Notes under the pieces: generated by a model
The model's database searches: none
Seen by the model: only the letters and a program-made list of their open reading frames with translations
What the model was told of the DNA's origin: nothing
Position numbers and translations under genes: made by a program
Assembly (NCBI GenBank): GCA_938743325.2
Contig: OW568866.1
Coordinates: 806,001-870,000, forward strand
DNA: 64,000 nucleotides
Origin: Pycnococcus provasolii
Lineage: Eukaryota > Chlorophyta > Pseudoscourfieldiophyceae > Pseudoscourfieldiales > Pycnococcaceae
Reading direction: 5' to 3'
Shown: positions 44,130 to 56,772 of the stretch, piece by piece
Layout of the letters: every line of letters begins with the position of its first letter
Position numbering within the stretch: position 1 is the stretch's first letter

Positions 44130-45869
44130 TTAGTCGTCGGCACCCTCGAGCGTCGCCGCATTGCGCACCTTGCTCTTGCCAGCTGCGTCGTCGTCGTCTC
44201 CGAGCAGGCCGCCTCCGCTGCTGCTCGCTTCTCCGCCAGCCATCGTCTGCACCTGGCTGCGCTGCTTGTGCCTGCGGTAGAGCAGGAATCCAATCAGCAG
44301 CACGAAGAGCAGTCCGCCAACCACGCCTCCAATAATCGCGGGCAGGATGTCGTCCTCGCTCGGGCTGGATGGCGGCGGTGGAGGTGGTGGCGACGGCGGG
44401 CTGGGCGGCGGGCTGGGCGGCGGCAGGCTCGGCGGAACCGGAGGTGGGCTCGGCGGCGGCAGGCTCGGCGGCGGCAGGCTCGGCGGAACCGGAGGTGGGC
44501 TCGGCGGCGGCGCCTCGAACGCGGCGAACTCGCCCGTCGTCGGCGTCTCTGCCACAAGCGCACCGCCAGAAATAGGCTCCGACGACACGATCGTCGACGC
44601 GGCAACGTCCGTCACCAACGTCGGCGGTTCCGCCCACATGCCTCCCTGCCACACCTTGAACGTGACAATGTTGTCTGCGTTGCTGAGAGGCTTCGCCTGG
44701 CTTGCCGTCAGCGAGATCTTCGCATCGGTCGGGCCAAGGTCCAAACTCATCTTTTGCACACCATTGTACATGTCGAGGCTGCTGACAACGCTCACAGGCG
44801 ATTCCGTCGGGTCGACGTACGCGCGCGGGTTGGCAATGCCAGCAATGCCACGCCAGGCCACGACGATCGACGACACCACGCCGATATTCGCACCACCCTG
44901 CCTCCTCGCGGGAGCCAGACTCTGGAATGCCGTCGGCGGGACGACGTACTCGGCACCCAGCTGTGCAAGGTTTCCGAGCACGACGCTTTCCCCGCTCGCC
45001 AGCAGACGGTCGTCCGTCTTCGCGAGGTACACACTGAAGTACGAGCCAGCCATGCCTCCCGTCTCCCCGGGAATAAACTCGTTGTCGAGAAGCGACGACG
45101 AGAACATCTTCTGGATCAGCGGCGCAATCAGGTCGTACTTGGCAATCGGAATGAATCCAATCTCAGTGCCGTCAGCCGCCAAGCTGACCAAGCCGGCATT
45201 CACGAGGTTGTCCAACACAGTGAAGCCACCATCAAAGCTATCATCGAAGTAGCCCTGGGCGGCAACCACCTTGTCGATCGAGTCGCTCAAAAACACGCTC
45301 GCCTCGCGCTGCGTCTTGTCGGAGATCTCGGACGGCGCCTTGGTCGCGGTGCCAAGCGCGTGCAGCACGCGCCCGAGCCCGTTCCTGTCAATTGTCGCAA
45401 CAATCTCCGGCATGTCCGCGATGCTGATGACCAACGTGGACAAGAACTCGCGCTGAGCCTTGCGCGTCGTCAGCGCGTCGACGTCCGTCGGCAGGACAGG
45501 CGCGTTGTTCATCGCCGCGCCGATCGCCTCCGCGAGCTCGAGCGCGGCGCTGGCATCGTTGCCTTCCGCAATAATGCCCTCGAGCTCCGTGAGCTTCTGG
45601 TTGAGCATCTCCGCCACGCCTCCGATACCACTCTGCGACAGCGTGATGACGGTGACCGGCGCCTGGCGTATCGTCGACGCGCCGTACGTGTCGAACGCCA
45701 TCACGATCACCGCCACAGCGCTCGACGGCAGGTACAGCTCGGCGTACTGCGTCGCCTGCGCGCTCGTGAGAGGGAACGCGTCGCCGTCCGCCGTGACGAC
45801 GCCGTACATGTAGCTGAGCGGCACGTCGGCATCCTCGAAGCCGGTGCTGAAGACGGCGAATCGTCTCAT
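44130..45869 (-). pseudogene. REJ-domain proline-rich membrane protein, 5'-truncated (unit 1, long)
   Basis: 579 residues from an ATG at 45869 that comes from the dynamin-intron junction; the frame can extend to an ATG at 45902, also in dynamin sequence. Thus the real N terminus (signal peptide, more ectodomain) is missing. The visible part starts inside a REJ/PKD-like ectodomain ('FAVFSTGFEDADVPLSYMYGV', 'LPSSAVAVIVMAFDTYGAS'), continues with the helical REJ region, a Pro-rich hydroxyproline-type stalk (PPSPPPVPPSLPPPS), one membrane helix (ILPAIIGGVVGGLLFVLLIG) and a short cytosolic tail (YRRHKQRSQ...). Full-length relatives are algal cell-surface/wall or polycystin-like REJ proteins. The body shows no stop or frameshift, so a full-length parent was recently active. 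Confidence 0.75.
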
Positions 45870-47292
45870 TAAATTTCCTCCACACAAATTATCAATCAAC
45901 ATGATGAACAGGCGAGGTGCTTCAACGTGCAAAGCTTTACGACCCCAGCGGAATGCGCACGTTGGCCGTCCTCACCAAACCAGACCTAGTTGATCCAGGC
46001 AGCGAAAACGAGATGATCGAGGTGCTCATGAATCGACGCATGAGTCTCATGCTGGGCTTCTGTAAGGTGAAGCTTCGTGGACAAAAAGAACTCGACGAGT
46101 GTGAGGGGAAAGATGTGAACTCCACTGAACTCACGAGGCGCGCGACGAAGTTGATGGGCAGCTCGGAATTCCCAACCTCATCACTAGGCTCTCTGACACT
46201 CTCTCCAATCGCATCCGCGAGCAATTTCCGACAATCAAGGCGGAAGTGACGAATGCTCTTGCGAAGGCAGAGGCTGACTTGACCTCGATGGCGGAGCCAG
46301 TCGCAAGCACGCACGAGGCAACCCAGCGCTTTGTGAGTATCGTGCAAAAATATCGCACGACGGTGGCAGACGCAGCTGCCGCAAAGTACACGAGTGACAC
46401 TTTGCGTGAGCTGGATGACAACGACGACAAATCCGAGGATGTTGTGCGCTTGTACACCCGTGTGTGGCGAGCTTGCATCAAGATGGAGGCAGAAATTCGC
46501 AAGTCAAAACCTGATTTCAGGAGCGATGAGATGATCAAGCAGTACGCCGATGCCATCAAGAGGAAGCGTGGCCCATCTCTTCCAGGATTCCTCGATTTCA
46601 GCGTGTTCTCGTCGCTCATGTCGGAGCTCATAGCTTGTTGGAATCAGCCATGCCGAGACCTCCTCGACACGGTGTGCGACTACGTGCAACAGGCATGTGA
46701 AACCATTGCAGCGAGCGTCGTGCCAACGACGTATATGGAGCTACTGAATGTTTTTCAGGAGGCTGTGGCGGATGTCGTTCTAGACTTCAAGAAAGAGCTC
46801 GGACCGAAAATCCGCGAGTTGATGAAACGCGAGCATGCCACGTACTACACGCAAAATCACTACTACATGGACACCGTGAACAAGATTCGCCTGGATCGCT
46901 TTCAAGCGAAACTAAGGGAAGGCCACGCCAACGTCACCAACGTCGAATCAGTGTCGAAGATTTACATGAGTATGCACGGAATCGGCAACGAGTCGAACGA
47001 GATGCAGGATGCCGCGGATATGAATATCCTGGCGGAGGCGTACTGGAAAGTTGCGAGCAAGCGCTACATCGACAATGTTAGCATGGTGATGATGAACGAC
47101 ATCCTCGGGCAACTGCCGAATCGTATCGAGTCTCGCTTGATGGAGGTTGTTGTTGGCGGCGAAATCATGACGTTCTTTGCTCAGTCTGCGGCCGATGTCT
47201 CTCGTCGCAAGCGACTGGAGGAGAAGATTGTGCGTTTGAAGAAGGCGAGCCAAACGCTGCGCTCGTGCCTGCTCGGCGAAGGAGGCGTTTAA
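45862..47292 (+). pseudogene. Truncated dynamin copy A (unit 1)
   Basis: Begins in the dynamin intron (matching 41907 onward), keeps the intron acceptor and exon 2, so it lacks the P-loop, switch regions and DLPGL. A 55-base deletion relative to the intact gene (equivalent to 42189-42243) shifts the frame at ~46142, so the TKPD-containing ORF ends at 46249. The stalk/effector part stays open from 46246 (first ATG 46288) to the stop at 47290 and could make a ~334-residue GTPase-less fragment. The acidic GATGAG expansion is absent. Confidence 0.9.
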
Positions 47293-47851
47293 GCCAGCTC
47301 CGCCGTCTCTCCCTCCATGGTTTGTTGATGAATATGGAATAGACGAAGGACTTGTTGCTTGAGGAGGTTGGACAAAAAAAACAAAGGGGAATCAACAAAG
47401 GGGGAACGGGAAAGTGGAAAGTAAATGAAACCGGTAATAAAGTTAAACACCTTACCTCCCTAAACTTACTATTATACAGGTGGTATGGTAGCCATGACCT
47501 GCCCCAACGACGATGACTGGCATCCAACCAACACTTGACCTTCCCCAATGATGATGACTGGCATCCAACACACTTGGCGGCCACTGCCAAAATTATTTCT
47601 TGAAGACGAAAGACTTTTCTTACAAAAGCGAAAAAAAGGCCAATTCTTTTCAAATCCCGCACCACCAACACCAATCACCTCTCTCCCTCTCTCTCCATCT
47701 CTCTCTTTTCCACCAACACGGTGAAAAAAAGTTTCTTCTTCCTCTTTCGCCTGTCACATTGGTCCTCCTCTCACTTTGCAACCACTTTGTTCATTCTTCG
47801 TGGGACCCTTCGGCCATTCATCCATCCATCCATCCAATCGATTGTATTTAT

Positions 47852-48458
47852 TTAGTCGTCGGCACCCTCGAGCGTCGCCGCATTGCGCACCTTGCTCTTG
47901 CCAGCTGCGTCGTCGTCGTCTCCGAGCAGGCCGCCTCCGCTGCTGCTCGCTTCTCCGCCAGCCATCGTCTGCACCTGGCTGCGCTGCTTGTGCCTGCGGT
48001 AGAGCAGGAATCCAATCAGCAGCACGAAGAGCAGTCCGCCAACCACGCCTCCAATAATCGCGGGCAGGATGTCGTCCTCGCTCGGGCTGGATGGCGGCGG
48101 TGGAGGTGGTGGCGACGGCGGGCTGGGCGGCGGGCTGGGCGGCGGCAGGCTCGGCGGAACCGGAGGTGGGCTCGGCGGCGGCAGGCTCGGCGGCGGCAGG
48201 CTCGGCGGAACCGGAGGTGGGCTCGGCGGCGGCGCCTCGAACGCGGCGAACTCGCCCGTCGTCGGCGTCTCTGCCACAAGCGCACCGCCAGAAATAGGCT
48301 CCGACGACACGATCGTCGACGCGGCAACGTCCGTCACCAACGTCGGCGGTTCCGCCCACATGCCTCCCTGCCACACCTTGAACGTGACAATGTTGTCTGC
48401 GTTGCTGAGAGGCTTCGCCTGGCTTGCCGTCAGCGAGATCTTCGCATCGGTCGGGCCA
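47852..48458 (-). pseudogene. REJ fragment, short (unit 1)
   Basis: The last ~200 codons of the REJ gene (end of ectodomain, Pro-rich stalk, membrane helix, tail), identical to 44130-44736. At 48457-48458 it is joined to the dynamin 3' end through a two-base overlap (CA). Confidence 0.85.
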
Positions 48459-48583
48459 TGACGTTCTTTGCTCAGTCTGCGGCCGATGTCTCTCGTCGCA
48501 AGCGACTGGAGGAGAAGATTGTGCGTTTGAAGAAGGCGAGCCAAACGCTGCGCTCGTGCCTGCTCGGCGAAGGAGGCGTTTAA
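48457..48583 (+). pseudogene. Dynamin 3'-terminal fragment (unit 1)
   Basis: 127 bases equal to the last 41 codons and stop of dynamin (MTFFAQSAADVSRRKRLEEK...), followed by the usual dynamin 3' flank. By chance the antisense REJ region is open in this frame, giving a spurious long ORF across the junction. Confidence 0.85.
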
Positions 48584-48911
48584 GCCAGCTCCGCCGTCTC
48601 TCCCTCCATGGTTTGTTGATGAATATGGAATAGACGAAGGACTTGTTGCTTGAGGAGGTTGGACAAAAAAAACAAAGGGGAATCAACAAAGGGGGAACGG
48701 GAAAGTGGAAAGTAAATGAAACCGGTAATAAAGTTAAACACCTTACCTCCCTAAACTTACTATTATACAGGTGGTATGGTAGCCATGACCTGCCCCAACG
48801 ACGATGACTGGCATCCAACCAACACTTGACCTTCCCCAATGATGATGACTGGCATCCAACACACTTGGCGGCCACTGCCAAAATTATTTCTTGAAGACGA
48901 AAGACTTTTCT

Positions 48912-50154
48912 TGCTGGGCTTCTGTAAGGTGAAGCTTCGTGGACAAAAAGAACTCGACGAGTGTGAGGGGAAAGATGTGAACTCCACTGAACTCACGAGG
49001 CGCGCGACGAAGTTGATGGGCAGCTCGGAATTCCCAACCTCATCACTAGGCTCTCTGACACTCTCTCCAATCGCATCCGCGAGCAATTTCCGACAATCAA
49101 GGCGGAAGTGACGAATGCTCTTGCGAAGGCAGAGGCTGACTTGACCTCGATGGCGGAGCCAGTCGCAAGCACGCACGAGGCAACCCAGCGCTTTGTGAGT
49201 ATCGTGCAAAAATATCGCACGACGGTGGCAGACGCAGCTGCCGCAAAGTACACGAGTGACACTTTGCGTGAGCTGGATGACAACGACGACAAATCCGAGG
49301 ATGTTGTGCGCTTGTACACCCGTGTGTGGCGAGCTTGCATCAAGATGGAGGCAGAAATTCGCAAGTCAAAACCTGATTTCAGGAGCGATGAGATGATCAA
49401 GCAGTACGCCGATGCCATCAAGAGGAAGCGTGGCCCATCTCTTCCAGGATTCCTCGATTTCAGCGTGTTCTCGTCGCTCATGTCGGAGCTCATAGCTTGT
49501 TGGAATCAGCCATGCCGAGACCTCCTCGACACGGTGTGCGACTACGTGCAACAGGCATGTGAAACCATTGCAGCGAGCGTCGTGCCAACGACGTATATGG
49601 AGCTACTGAATGTTTTTCAGGAGGCTGTGGCGGATGTCGTTCTAGACTTCAAGAAAGAGCTCGGACCGAAAATCCGCGAGTTGATGAAACGCGAGCATGC
49701 CACGTACTACACGCAAAATCACTACTACATGGACACCGTGAACAAGATTCGCCTGGATCGCTTTCAAGCGAAACTAAGGGAAGGCCACGCCAACGTCACC
49801 AACGTCGAATCAGTGTCGAAGATTTACATGAGTATGCACGGAATCGGCAACGAGTCGAACGAGATGCAGGATGCCGCGGATATGAATATCCTGGCGGAGG
49901 CGTACTGGAAAGTTGCGAGCAAGCGCTACATCGACAATGTTAGCATGGTGATGATGAACGACATCCTCGGGCAACTGCCGAATCGTATCGAGTCTCGCTT
50001 GATGGAGGTTGTTGTTGGCGGCGAAATCATGACGTTCTTTGCTCAGTCTGCGGCCGATGTCTCTCGTCGCAAGCGACTGGAGGAGAAGATTGTGCGTTTG
50101 AAGAAGGCGAGCCAAACGCTGCGCTCGTGCCTGCTCGGCGAAGGAGGCGTTTAA
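48912..50154 (+). pseudogene. Truncated dynamin copy B (unit 1)
   Basis: Starts where spacer sequence (GAAGACGAAAGACTTTTCTT) joins dynamin exon 2 at 'GCTGGGCTTCTGTAAGG', with at most one base of overlap. It carries the same 55-base deletion as copy A, so it derives from copy A and not from the intact gene. Lacks the whole GTPase domain. The 3' open frame (first ATG ~49150) equals that of copy A. Confidence 0.9.
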
Positions 50155-50747
50155 GCCAGCTCCGCCGTCTCTCCCTCCATGGTTTGTTGATGAATATGGA
50201 ATAGACGAAGGACTTGTTGCTTGAGGAGGTTGGACAAAAAAAACAAAGGGGAATCAACAAAGGGGGAACGGGAAAGTGGAAAGTAAATGAAACCCGGTAA
50301 TAAAGTTAACACCTTACCTCCCTAAACTTACTATTATACAGGTGGTATGGTAGCCATGACCTGCCCCAACGACGATGACTGGCATCCAACCAACACTTGA
50401 CCTTCCCCAATGATGATGACTGGCATCCAACCAACACTTGACCTTCCCCAACGACGAACATTGACACACTTGGCGGCCACTGCCAAAATTATTTCTTGAA
50501 GACGAAAGACTTTTCTTACAAAAGCGAAAAAAAGGCCAATTCTTTTCAAATCCCGCACCACCAACACCAATCACCTCTCTCCCTCTCTCTCCATCTCTCT
50601 CTTTTCCACCAACACGGTGAAAAAAAGTTTCTTCTTCCTCTTTCGCCTGTCACATTGGTCCTCCTCTCACTTTGCAACCACTTTGTTCATTCTTCGTGGG
50701 ACCCTTCGGCCATTCATCCATCCATCCATCCAATCGATTGTATTTAT

Positions 50748-52487
50748 TTAGTCGTCGGCACCCTCGAGCGTCGCCGCATTGCGCACCTTGCTCTTGCCAG
50801 CTGCGTCGTCGTCGTCTCCGAGCAGGCCGCCTCCGCTGCTGCTCGCTTCTCCGCCAGCCATCGTCTGCACCTGGCTGCGCTGCTTGTGCCTGCGGTAGAG
50901 CAGGAATCCAATCAGCAGCACGAAGAGCAGTCCGCCAACCACGCCTCCAATAATCGCGGGCAGGATGTCGTCCTCGCTCGGGCTGGATGGCGGCGGTGGA
51001 GGTGGTGGCGACGGCGGGCTGGGCGGCGGGCTGGGCGGCGGCAGGCTCGGCGGAACCGGAGGTGGGCTCGGCGGCGGCAGGCTCGGCGGCGGCAGGCTCG
51101 GCGGAACCGGAGGTGGGCTCGGCGGCGGCGCCTCGAACGCGGCGAACTCGCCCGTCGTCGGCGTCTCTGCCACAAGCGCACCGCCAGAAATAGGCTCCGA
51201 CGACACGATCGTCGACGCGGCAACGTCCGTCACCAACGTCGGCGGTTCCGCCCACATGCCTCCCTGCCACACCTTGAACGTGACAATGTTGTCTGCGTTG
51301 CTGAGAGGCTTCGCCTGGCTTGCCGTCAGCGAGATCTTCGCATCGGTCGGGCCAAGGTCCAAACTCATCTTTTGCACACCATTGTACATGTCGAGGCTGC
51401 TGACAACGCTCACAGGCGATTCCGTCGGGTCGACGTACGCGCGCGGGTTGGCAATGCCAGCAATGCCACGCCAGGCCACGACGATCGACGACACCACGCC
51501 GATATTCGCACCACCCTGCCTCCTCGCGGGAGCCAGACTCTGGAATGCCGTCGGCGGGACGACGTACTCGGCACCCAGCTGTGCAAGGTTTCCGAGCACG
51601 ACGCTTTCCCCGCTCGCCAGCAGACGGTCGTCCGTCTTCGCGAGGTACACACTGAAGTACGAGCCAGCCATGCCTCCCGTCTCCCCGGGAATAAACTCGT
51701 TGTCGAGAAGCGACGACGAGAACATCTTCTGGATCAGCGGCGCAATCAGGTCGTACTTGGCAATCGGAATGAATCCAATCTCAGTGCCGTCAGCCGCCAA
51801 GCTGACCAAGCCGGCATTCACGAGGTTGTCCAACACAGTGAAGCCACCATCAAAGCTATCATCGAAGTAGCCCTGGGCGGCAACCACCTTGTCGATCGAG
51901 TCGCTCAAAAACACGCTCGCCTCGCGCTGCGTCTTGTCGGAGATCTCGGACGGCGCCTTGGTCGCGGTGCCAAGCGCGTGCAGCACGCGCCCGAGCCCGT
52001 TCCTGTCAATTGTCGCAACAATCTCCGGCATGTCCGCGATGCTGATGACCAACGTGGACAAGAACTCGCGCTGAGCCTTGCGCGTCGTCAGCGCGTCGAC
52101 GTCCGTCGGCAGGACAGGCGCGTTGTTCATCGCCGCGCCGATCGCCTCCGCGAGCTCGAGCGCGGCGCTGGCATCGTTGCCTTCCGCAATAATGCCCTCG
52201 AGCTCCGTGAGCTTCTGGTTGAGCATCTCCGCCACGCCTCCGATACCACTCTGCGACAGCGTGATGACGGTGACCGGCGCCTGGCGTATCGTCGACGCGC
52301 CGTACGTGTCGAACGCCATCACGATCACCGCCACAGCGCTCGACGGCAGGTACAGCTCGGCGTACTGCGTCGCCTGCGCGCTCGTGAGAGGGAACGCGTC
52401 GCCGTCCGCCGTGACGACGCCGTACATGTAGCTGAGCGGCACGTCGGCATCCTCGAAGCCGGTGCTGAAGACGGCGAATCGTCTCAT
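50748..52487 (-). pseudogene. REJ gene, 5'-truncated (unit 2, long)
   Basis: Repeat of 44130-45869 at +6,618 with the same protein sequence, again starting in dynamin-intron sequence. Confidence 0.8.
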
Positions 52488-53910
52488 TAAATTTCCTCCA
52501 CACAAATTATCAATCAACATGATGAACAGGCGAGGTGCTTCAACGTGCAAAGCTTTACGACCCCAGCGGAATGCGCACGTTGGCCGTCCTCACCAAACCA
52601 GACCTAGTTGATCCAGGCAGCGAAAACGAGATGATCGAGGTGCTCATGAATCGACGCATGAGTCTCATGCTGGGCTTCTGTAAGGTGAAGCTTCGTGGAC
52701 AAAAAGAACTCGACGAGTGTGAGGGGAAAGATGTGAACTCCACTGAACTCACGAGGCGCGCGACGAAGTTGATGGGCAGCTCGGAATTCCCAACCTCATC
52801 ACTAGGCTCTCTGACACTCTCTCCAATCGCATCCGCGAGCAATTTCCGACAATCAAGGCGGAAGTGACGAATGCTCTTGCGAAGGCAGAGGCTGACTTGA
52901 CCTCGATGGCGGAGCCAGTCGCAAGCACGCACGAGGCAACCCAGCGCTTTGTGAGTATCGTGCAAAAATATCGCACGACGGTGGCAGACGCAGCTGCCGC
53001 AAAGTACACGAGTGACACTTTGCGTGAGCTGGATGACAACGACGACAAATCCGAGGATGTTGTGCGCTTGTACACCCGTGTGTGGCGAGCTTGCATCAAG
53101 ATGGAGGCAGAAATTCGCAAGTCAAAACCTGATTTCAGGAGCGATGAGATGATCAAGCAGTACGCCGATGCCATCAAGAGGAAGCGTGGCCCATCTCTTC
53201 CAGGATTCCTCGATTTCAGCGTGTTCTCGTCGCTCATGTCGGAGCTCATAGCTTGTTGGAATCAGCCATGCCGAGACCTCCTCGACACGGTGTGCGACTA
53301 CGTGCAACAGGCATGTGAAACCATTGCAGCGAGCGTCGTGCCAACGACGTATATGGAGCTACTGAATGTTTTTCAGGAGGCTGTGGCGGATGTCGTTCTA
53401 GACTTCAAGAAAGAGCTCGGACCGAAAATCCGCGAGTTGATGAAACGCGAGCATGCCACGTACTACACGCAAAATCACTACTACATGGACACCGTGAACA
53501 AGATTCGCCTGGATCGCTTTCAAGCGAAACTAAGGGAAGGCCACGCCAACGTCACCAACGTCGAATCAGTGTCGAAGATTTACATGAGTATGCACGGAAT
53601 CGGCAACGAGTCGAACGAGATGCAGGATGCCGCGGATATGAATATCCTGGCGGAGGCGTACTGGAAAGTTGCGAGCAAGCGCTACATCGACAATGTTAGC
53701 ATGGTGATGATGAACGACATCCTCGGGCAACTGCCGAATCGTATCGAGTCTCGCTTGATGGAGGTTGTTGTTGGCGGCGAAATCATGACGTTCTTTGCTC
53801 AGTCTGCGGCCGATGTCTCTCGTCGCAAGCGACTGGAGGAGAAGATTGTGCGTTTGAAGAAGGCGAGCCAAACGCTGCGCTCGTGCCTGCTCGGCGAAGG
53901 AGGCGTTTAA
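52480..53910 (+). pseudogene. Truncated dynamin copy A (unit 2)
   Basis: Same content, 55-base deletion and frameshift as 45862-47292. Confidence 0.9.
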
Positions 53911-54469
53911 GCCAGCTCCGCCGTCTCTCCCTCCATGGTTTGTTGATGAATATGGAATAGACGAAGGACTTGTTGCTTGAGGAGGTTGGACAAAAAAAAC
54001 AAAGGGGAATCAACAAAGGGGGAACGGGAAAGTGGAAAGTAAATGAAACCGGTAATAAAGTTAAACACCTTACCTCCCTAAACTTACTATTATACAGGTG
54101 GTATGGTAGCCATGACCTGCCCCAACGACGATGACTGGCATCCAACCAACACTTGACCTTCCCCAATGATGATGACTGGCATCCAACACACTTGGCGGCC
54201 ACTGCCAAAATTATTTCTTGAAGACGAAAGACTTTTCTTACAAAAGCGAAAAAAAGGCCAATTCTTTTCAAATCCCGCACCACCAACACCAATCACCTCT
54301 CTCCCTCTCTCTCCATCTCTCTCTTTTCCACCAACACGGTGAAAAAAAGTTTCTTCTTCCTCTTTCGCCTGTCACATTGGTCCTCCTCTCACTTTGCAAC
54401 CACTTTGTTCATTCTTCGTGGGACCCTTCGGCCATTCATCCATCCATCCATCCAATCGATTGTATTTAT

Positions 54470-55076
54470 TTAGTCGTCGGCACCCTCGAGCGTCGCCGCA
54501 TTGCGCACCTTGCTCTTGCCAGCTGCGTCGTCGTCGTCTCCGAGCAGGCCGCCTCCGCTGCTGCTCGCTTCTCCGCCAGCCATCGTCTGCACCTGGCTGC
54601 GCTGCTTGTGCCTGCGGTAGAGCAGGAATCCAATCAGCAGCACGAAGAGCAGTCCGCCAACCACGCCTCCAATAATCGCGGGCAGGATGTCGTCCTCGCT
54701 CGGGCTGGATGGCGGCGGTGGAGGTGGTGGCGACGGCGGGCTGGGCGGCGGGCTGGGCGGCGGCAGGCTCGGCGGAACCGGAGGTGGGCTCGGCGGCGGC
54801 AGGCTCGGCGGCGGCAGGCTCGGCGGAACCGGAGGTGGGCTCGGCGGCGGCGCCTCGAACGCGGCGAACTCGCCCGTCGTCGGCGTCTCTGCCACAAGCG
54901 CACCGCCAGAAATAGGCTCCGACGACACGATCGTCGACGCGGCAACGTCCGTCACCAACGTCGGCGGTTCCGCCCACATGCCTCCCTGCCACACCTTGAA
55001 CGTGACAATGTTGTCTGCGTTGCTGAGAGGCTTCGCCTGGCTTGCCGTCAGCGAGATCTTCGCATCGGTCGGGCCA
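54470..55076 (-). pseudogene. REJ fragment, short (unit 2)
   Basis: Same as 47852-48458, with the same CA junction to dynamin. Confidence 0.85.
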
Positions 55077-55201
55077 TGACGTTCTTTGCTCAGTCTGCGG
55101 CCGATGTCTCTCGTCGCAAGCGACTGGAGGAGAAGATTGTGCGTTTGAAGAAGGCGAGCCAAACGCTGCGCTCGTGCCTGCTCGGCGAAGGAGGCGTTTA
55201 A
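55075..55201 (+). pseudogene. Dynamin 3'-terminal fragment (unit 2)
   Basis: Same 127 bases as 48457-48583. Confidence 0.85.
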
Positions 55202-55529
55202 GCCAGCTCCGCCGTCTCTCCCTCCATGGTTTGTTGATGAATATGGAATAGACGAAGGACTTGTTGCTTGAGGAGGTTGGACAAAAAAAACAAAGGGGAA
55301 TCAACAAAGGGGGAACGGGAAAGTGGAAAGTAAATGAAACCGGTAATAAAGTTAAACACCTTACCTCCCTAAACTTACTATTATACAGGTGGTATGGTAG
55401 CCATGACCTGCCCCAACGACGATGACTGGCATCCAACCAACACTTGACCTTCCCCAATGATGATGACTGGCATCCAACACACTTGGCGGCCACTGCCAAA
55501 ATTATTTCTTGAAGACGAAAGACTTTTCT

Positions 55530-56772
55530 TGCTGGGCTTCTGTAAGGTGAAGCTTCGTGGACAAAAAGAACTCGACGAGTGTGAGGGGAAAGATGTGAAC
55601 TCCACTGAACTCACGAGGCGCGCGACGAAGTTGATGGGCAGCTCGGAATTCCCAACCTCATCACTAGGCTCTCTGACACTCTCTCCAATCGCATCCGCGA
55701 GCAATTTCCGACAATCAAGGCGGAAGTGACGAATGCTCTTGCGAAGGCAGAGGCTGACTTGACCTCGATGGCGGAGCCAGTCGCAAGCACGCACGAGGCA
55801 ACCCAGCGCTTTGTGAGTATCGTGCAAAAATATCGCACGACGGTGGCAGACGCAGCTGCCGCAAAGTACACGAGTGACACTTTGCGTGAGCTGGATGACA
55901 ACGACGACAAATCCGAGGATGTTGTGCGCTTGTACACCCGTGTGTGGCGAGCTTGCATCAAGATGGAGGCAGAAATTCGCAAGTCAAAACCTGATTTCAG
56001 GAGCGATGAGATGATCAAGCAGTACGCCGATGCCATCAAGAGGAAGCGTGGCCCATCTCTTCCAGGATTCCTCGATTTCAGCGTGTTCTCGTCGCTCATG
56101 TCGGAGCTCATAGCTTGTTGGAATCAGCCATGCCGAGACCTCCTCGACACGGTGTGCGACTACGTGCAACAGGCATGTGAAACCATTGCAGCGAGCGTCG
56201 TGCCAACGACGTATATGGAGCTACTGAATGTTTTTCAGGAGGCTGTGGCGGATGTCGTTCTAGACTTCAAGAAAGAGCTCGGACCGAAAATCCGCGAGTT
56301 GATGAAACGCGAGCATGCCACGTACTACACGCAAAATCACTACTACATGGACACCGTGAACAAGATTCGCCTGGATCGCTTTCAAGCGAAACTAAGGGAA
56401 GGCCACGCCAACGTCACCAACGTCGAATCAGTGTCGAAGATTTACATGAGTATGCACGGAATCGGCAACGAGTCGAACGAGATGCAGGATGCCGCGGATA
56501 TGAATATCCTGGCGGAGGCGTACTGGAAAGTTGCGAGCAAGCGCTACATCGACAATGTTAGCATGGTGATGATGAACGACATCCTCGGGCAACTGCCGAA
56601 TCGTATCGAGTCTCGCTTGATGGAGGTTGTTGTTGGCGGCGAAATCATGACGTTCTTTGCTCAGTCTGCGGCCGATGTCTCTCGTCGCAAGCGACTGGAG
56701 GAGAAGATTGTGCGTTTGAAGAAGGCGAGCCAAACGCTGCGCTCGTGCCTGCTCGGCGAAGGAGGCGTTTAA
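55530..56772 (+). pseudogene. Truncated dynamin copy B (unit 2)
   Basis: Same as 48912-50154. Confidence 0.9.

Noticed and set aside
43878-45872. 664-codon plus-strand ORF (and its copies at 50496 and 57114) and the 301-codon ORF at 44347
   Set aside because: They are antisense to the REJ gene; the product is an Arg/His-rich shadow of the GC-rich Pro/Ala coding strand, with no domain.
47754-48881. 375-codon minus-strand ORF across the REJ short / dynamin junction
   Set aside because: It reads the wrong frame of REJ and the reverse of the dynamin tail and spacer; chance open frame created by the junction.
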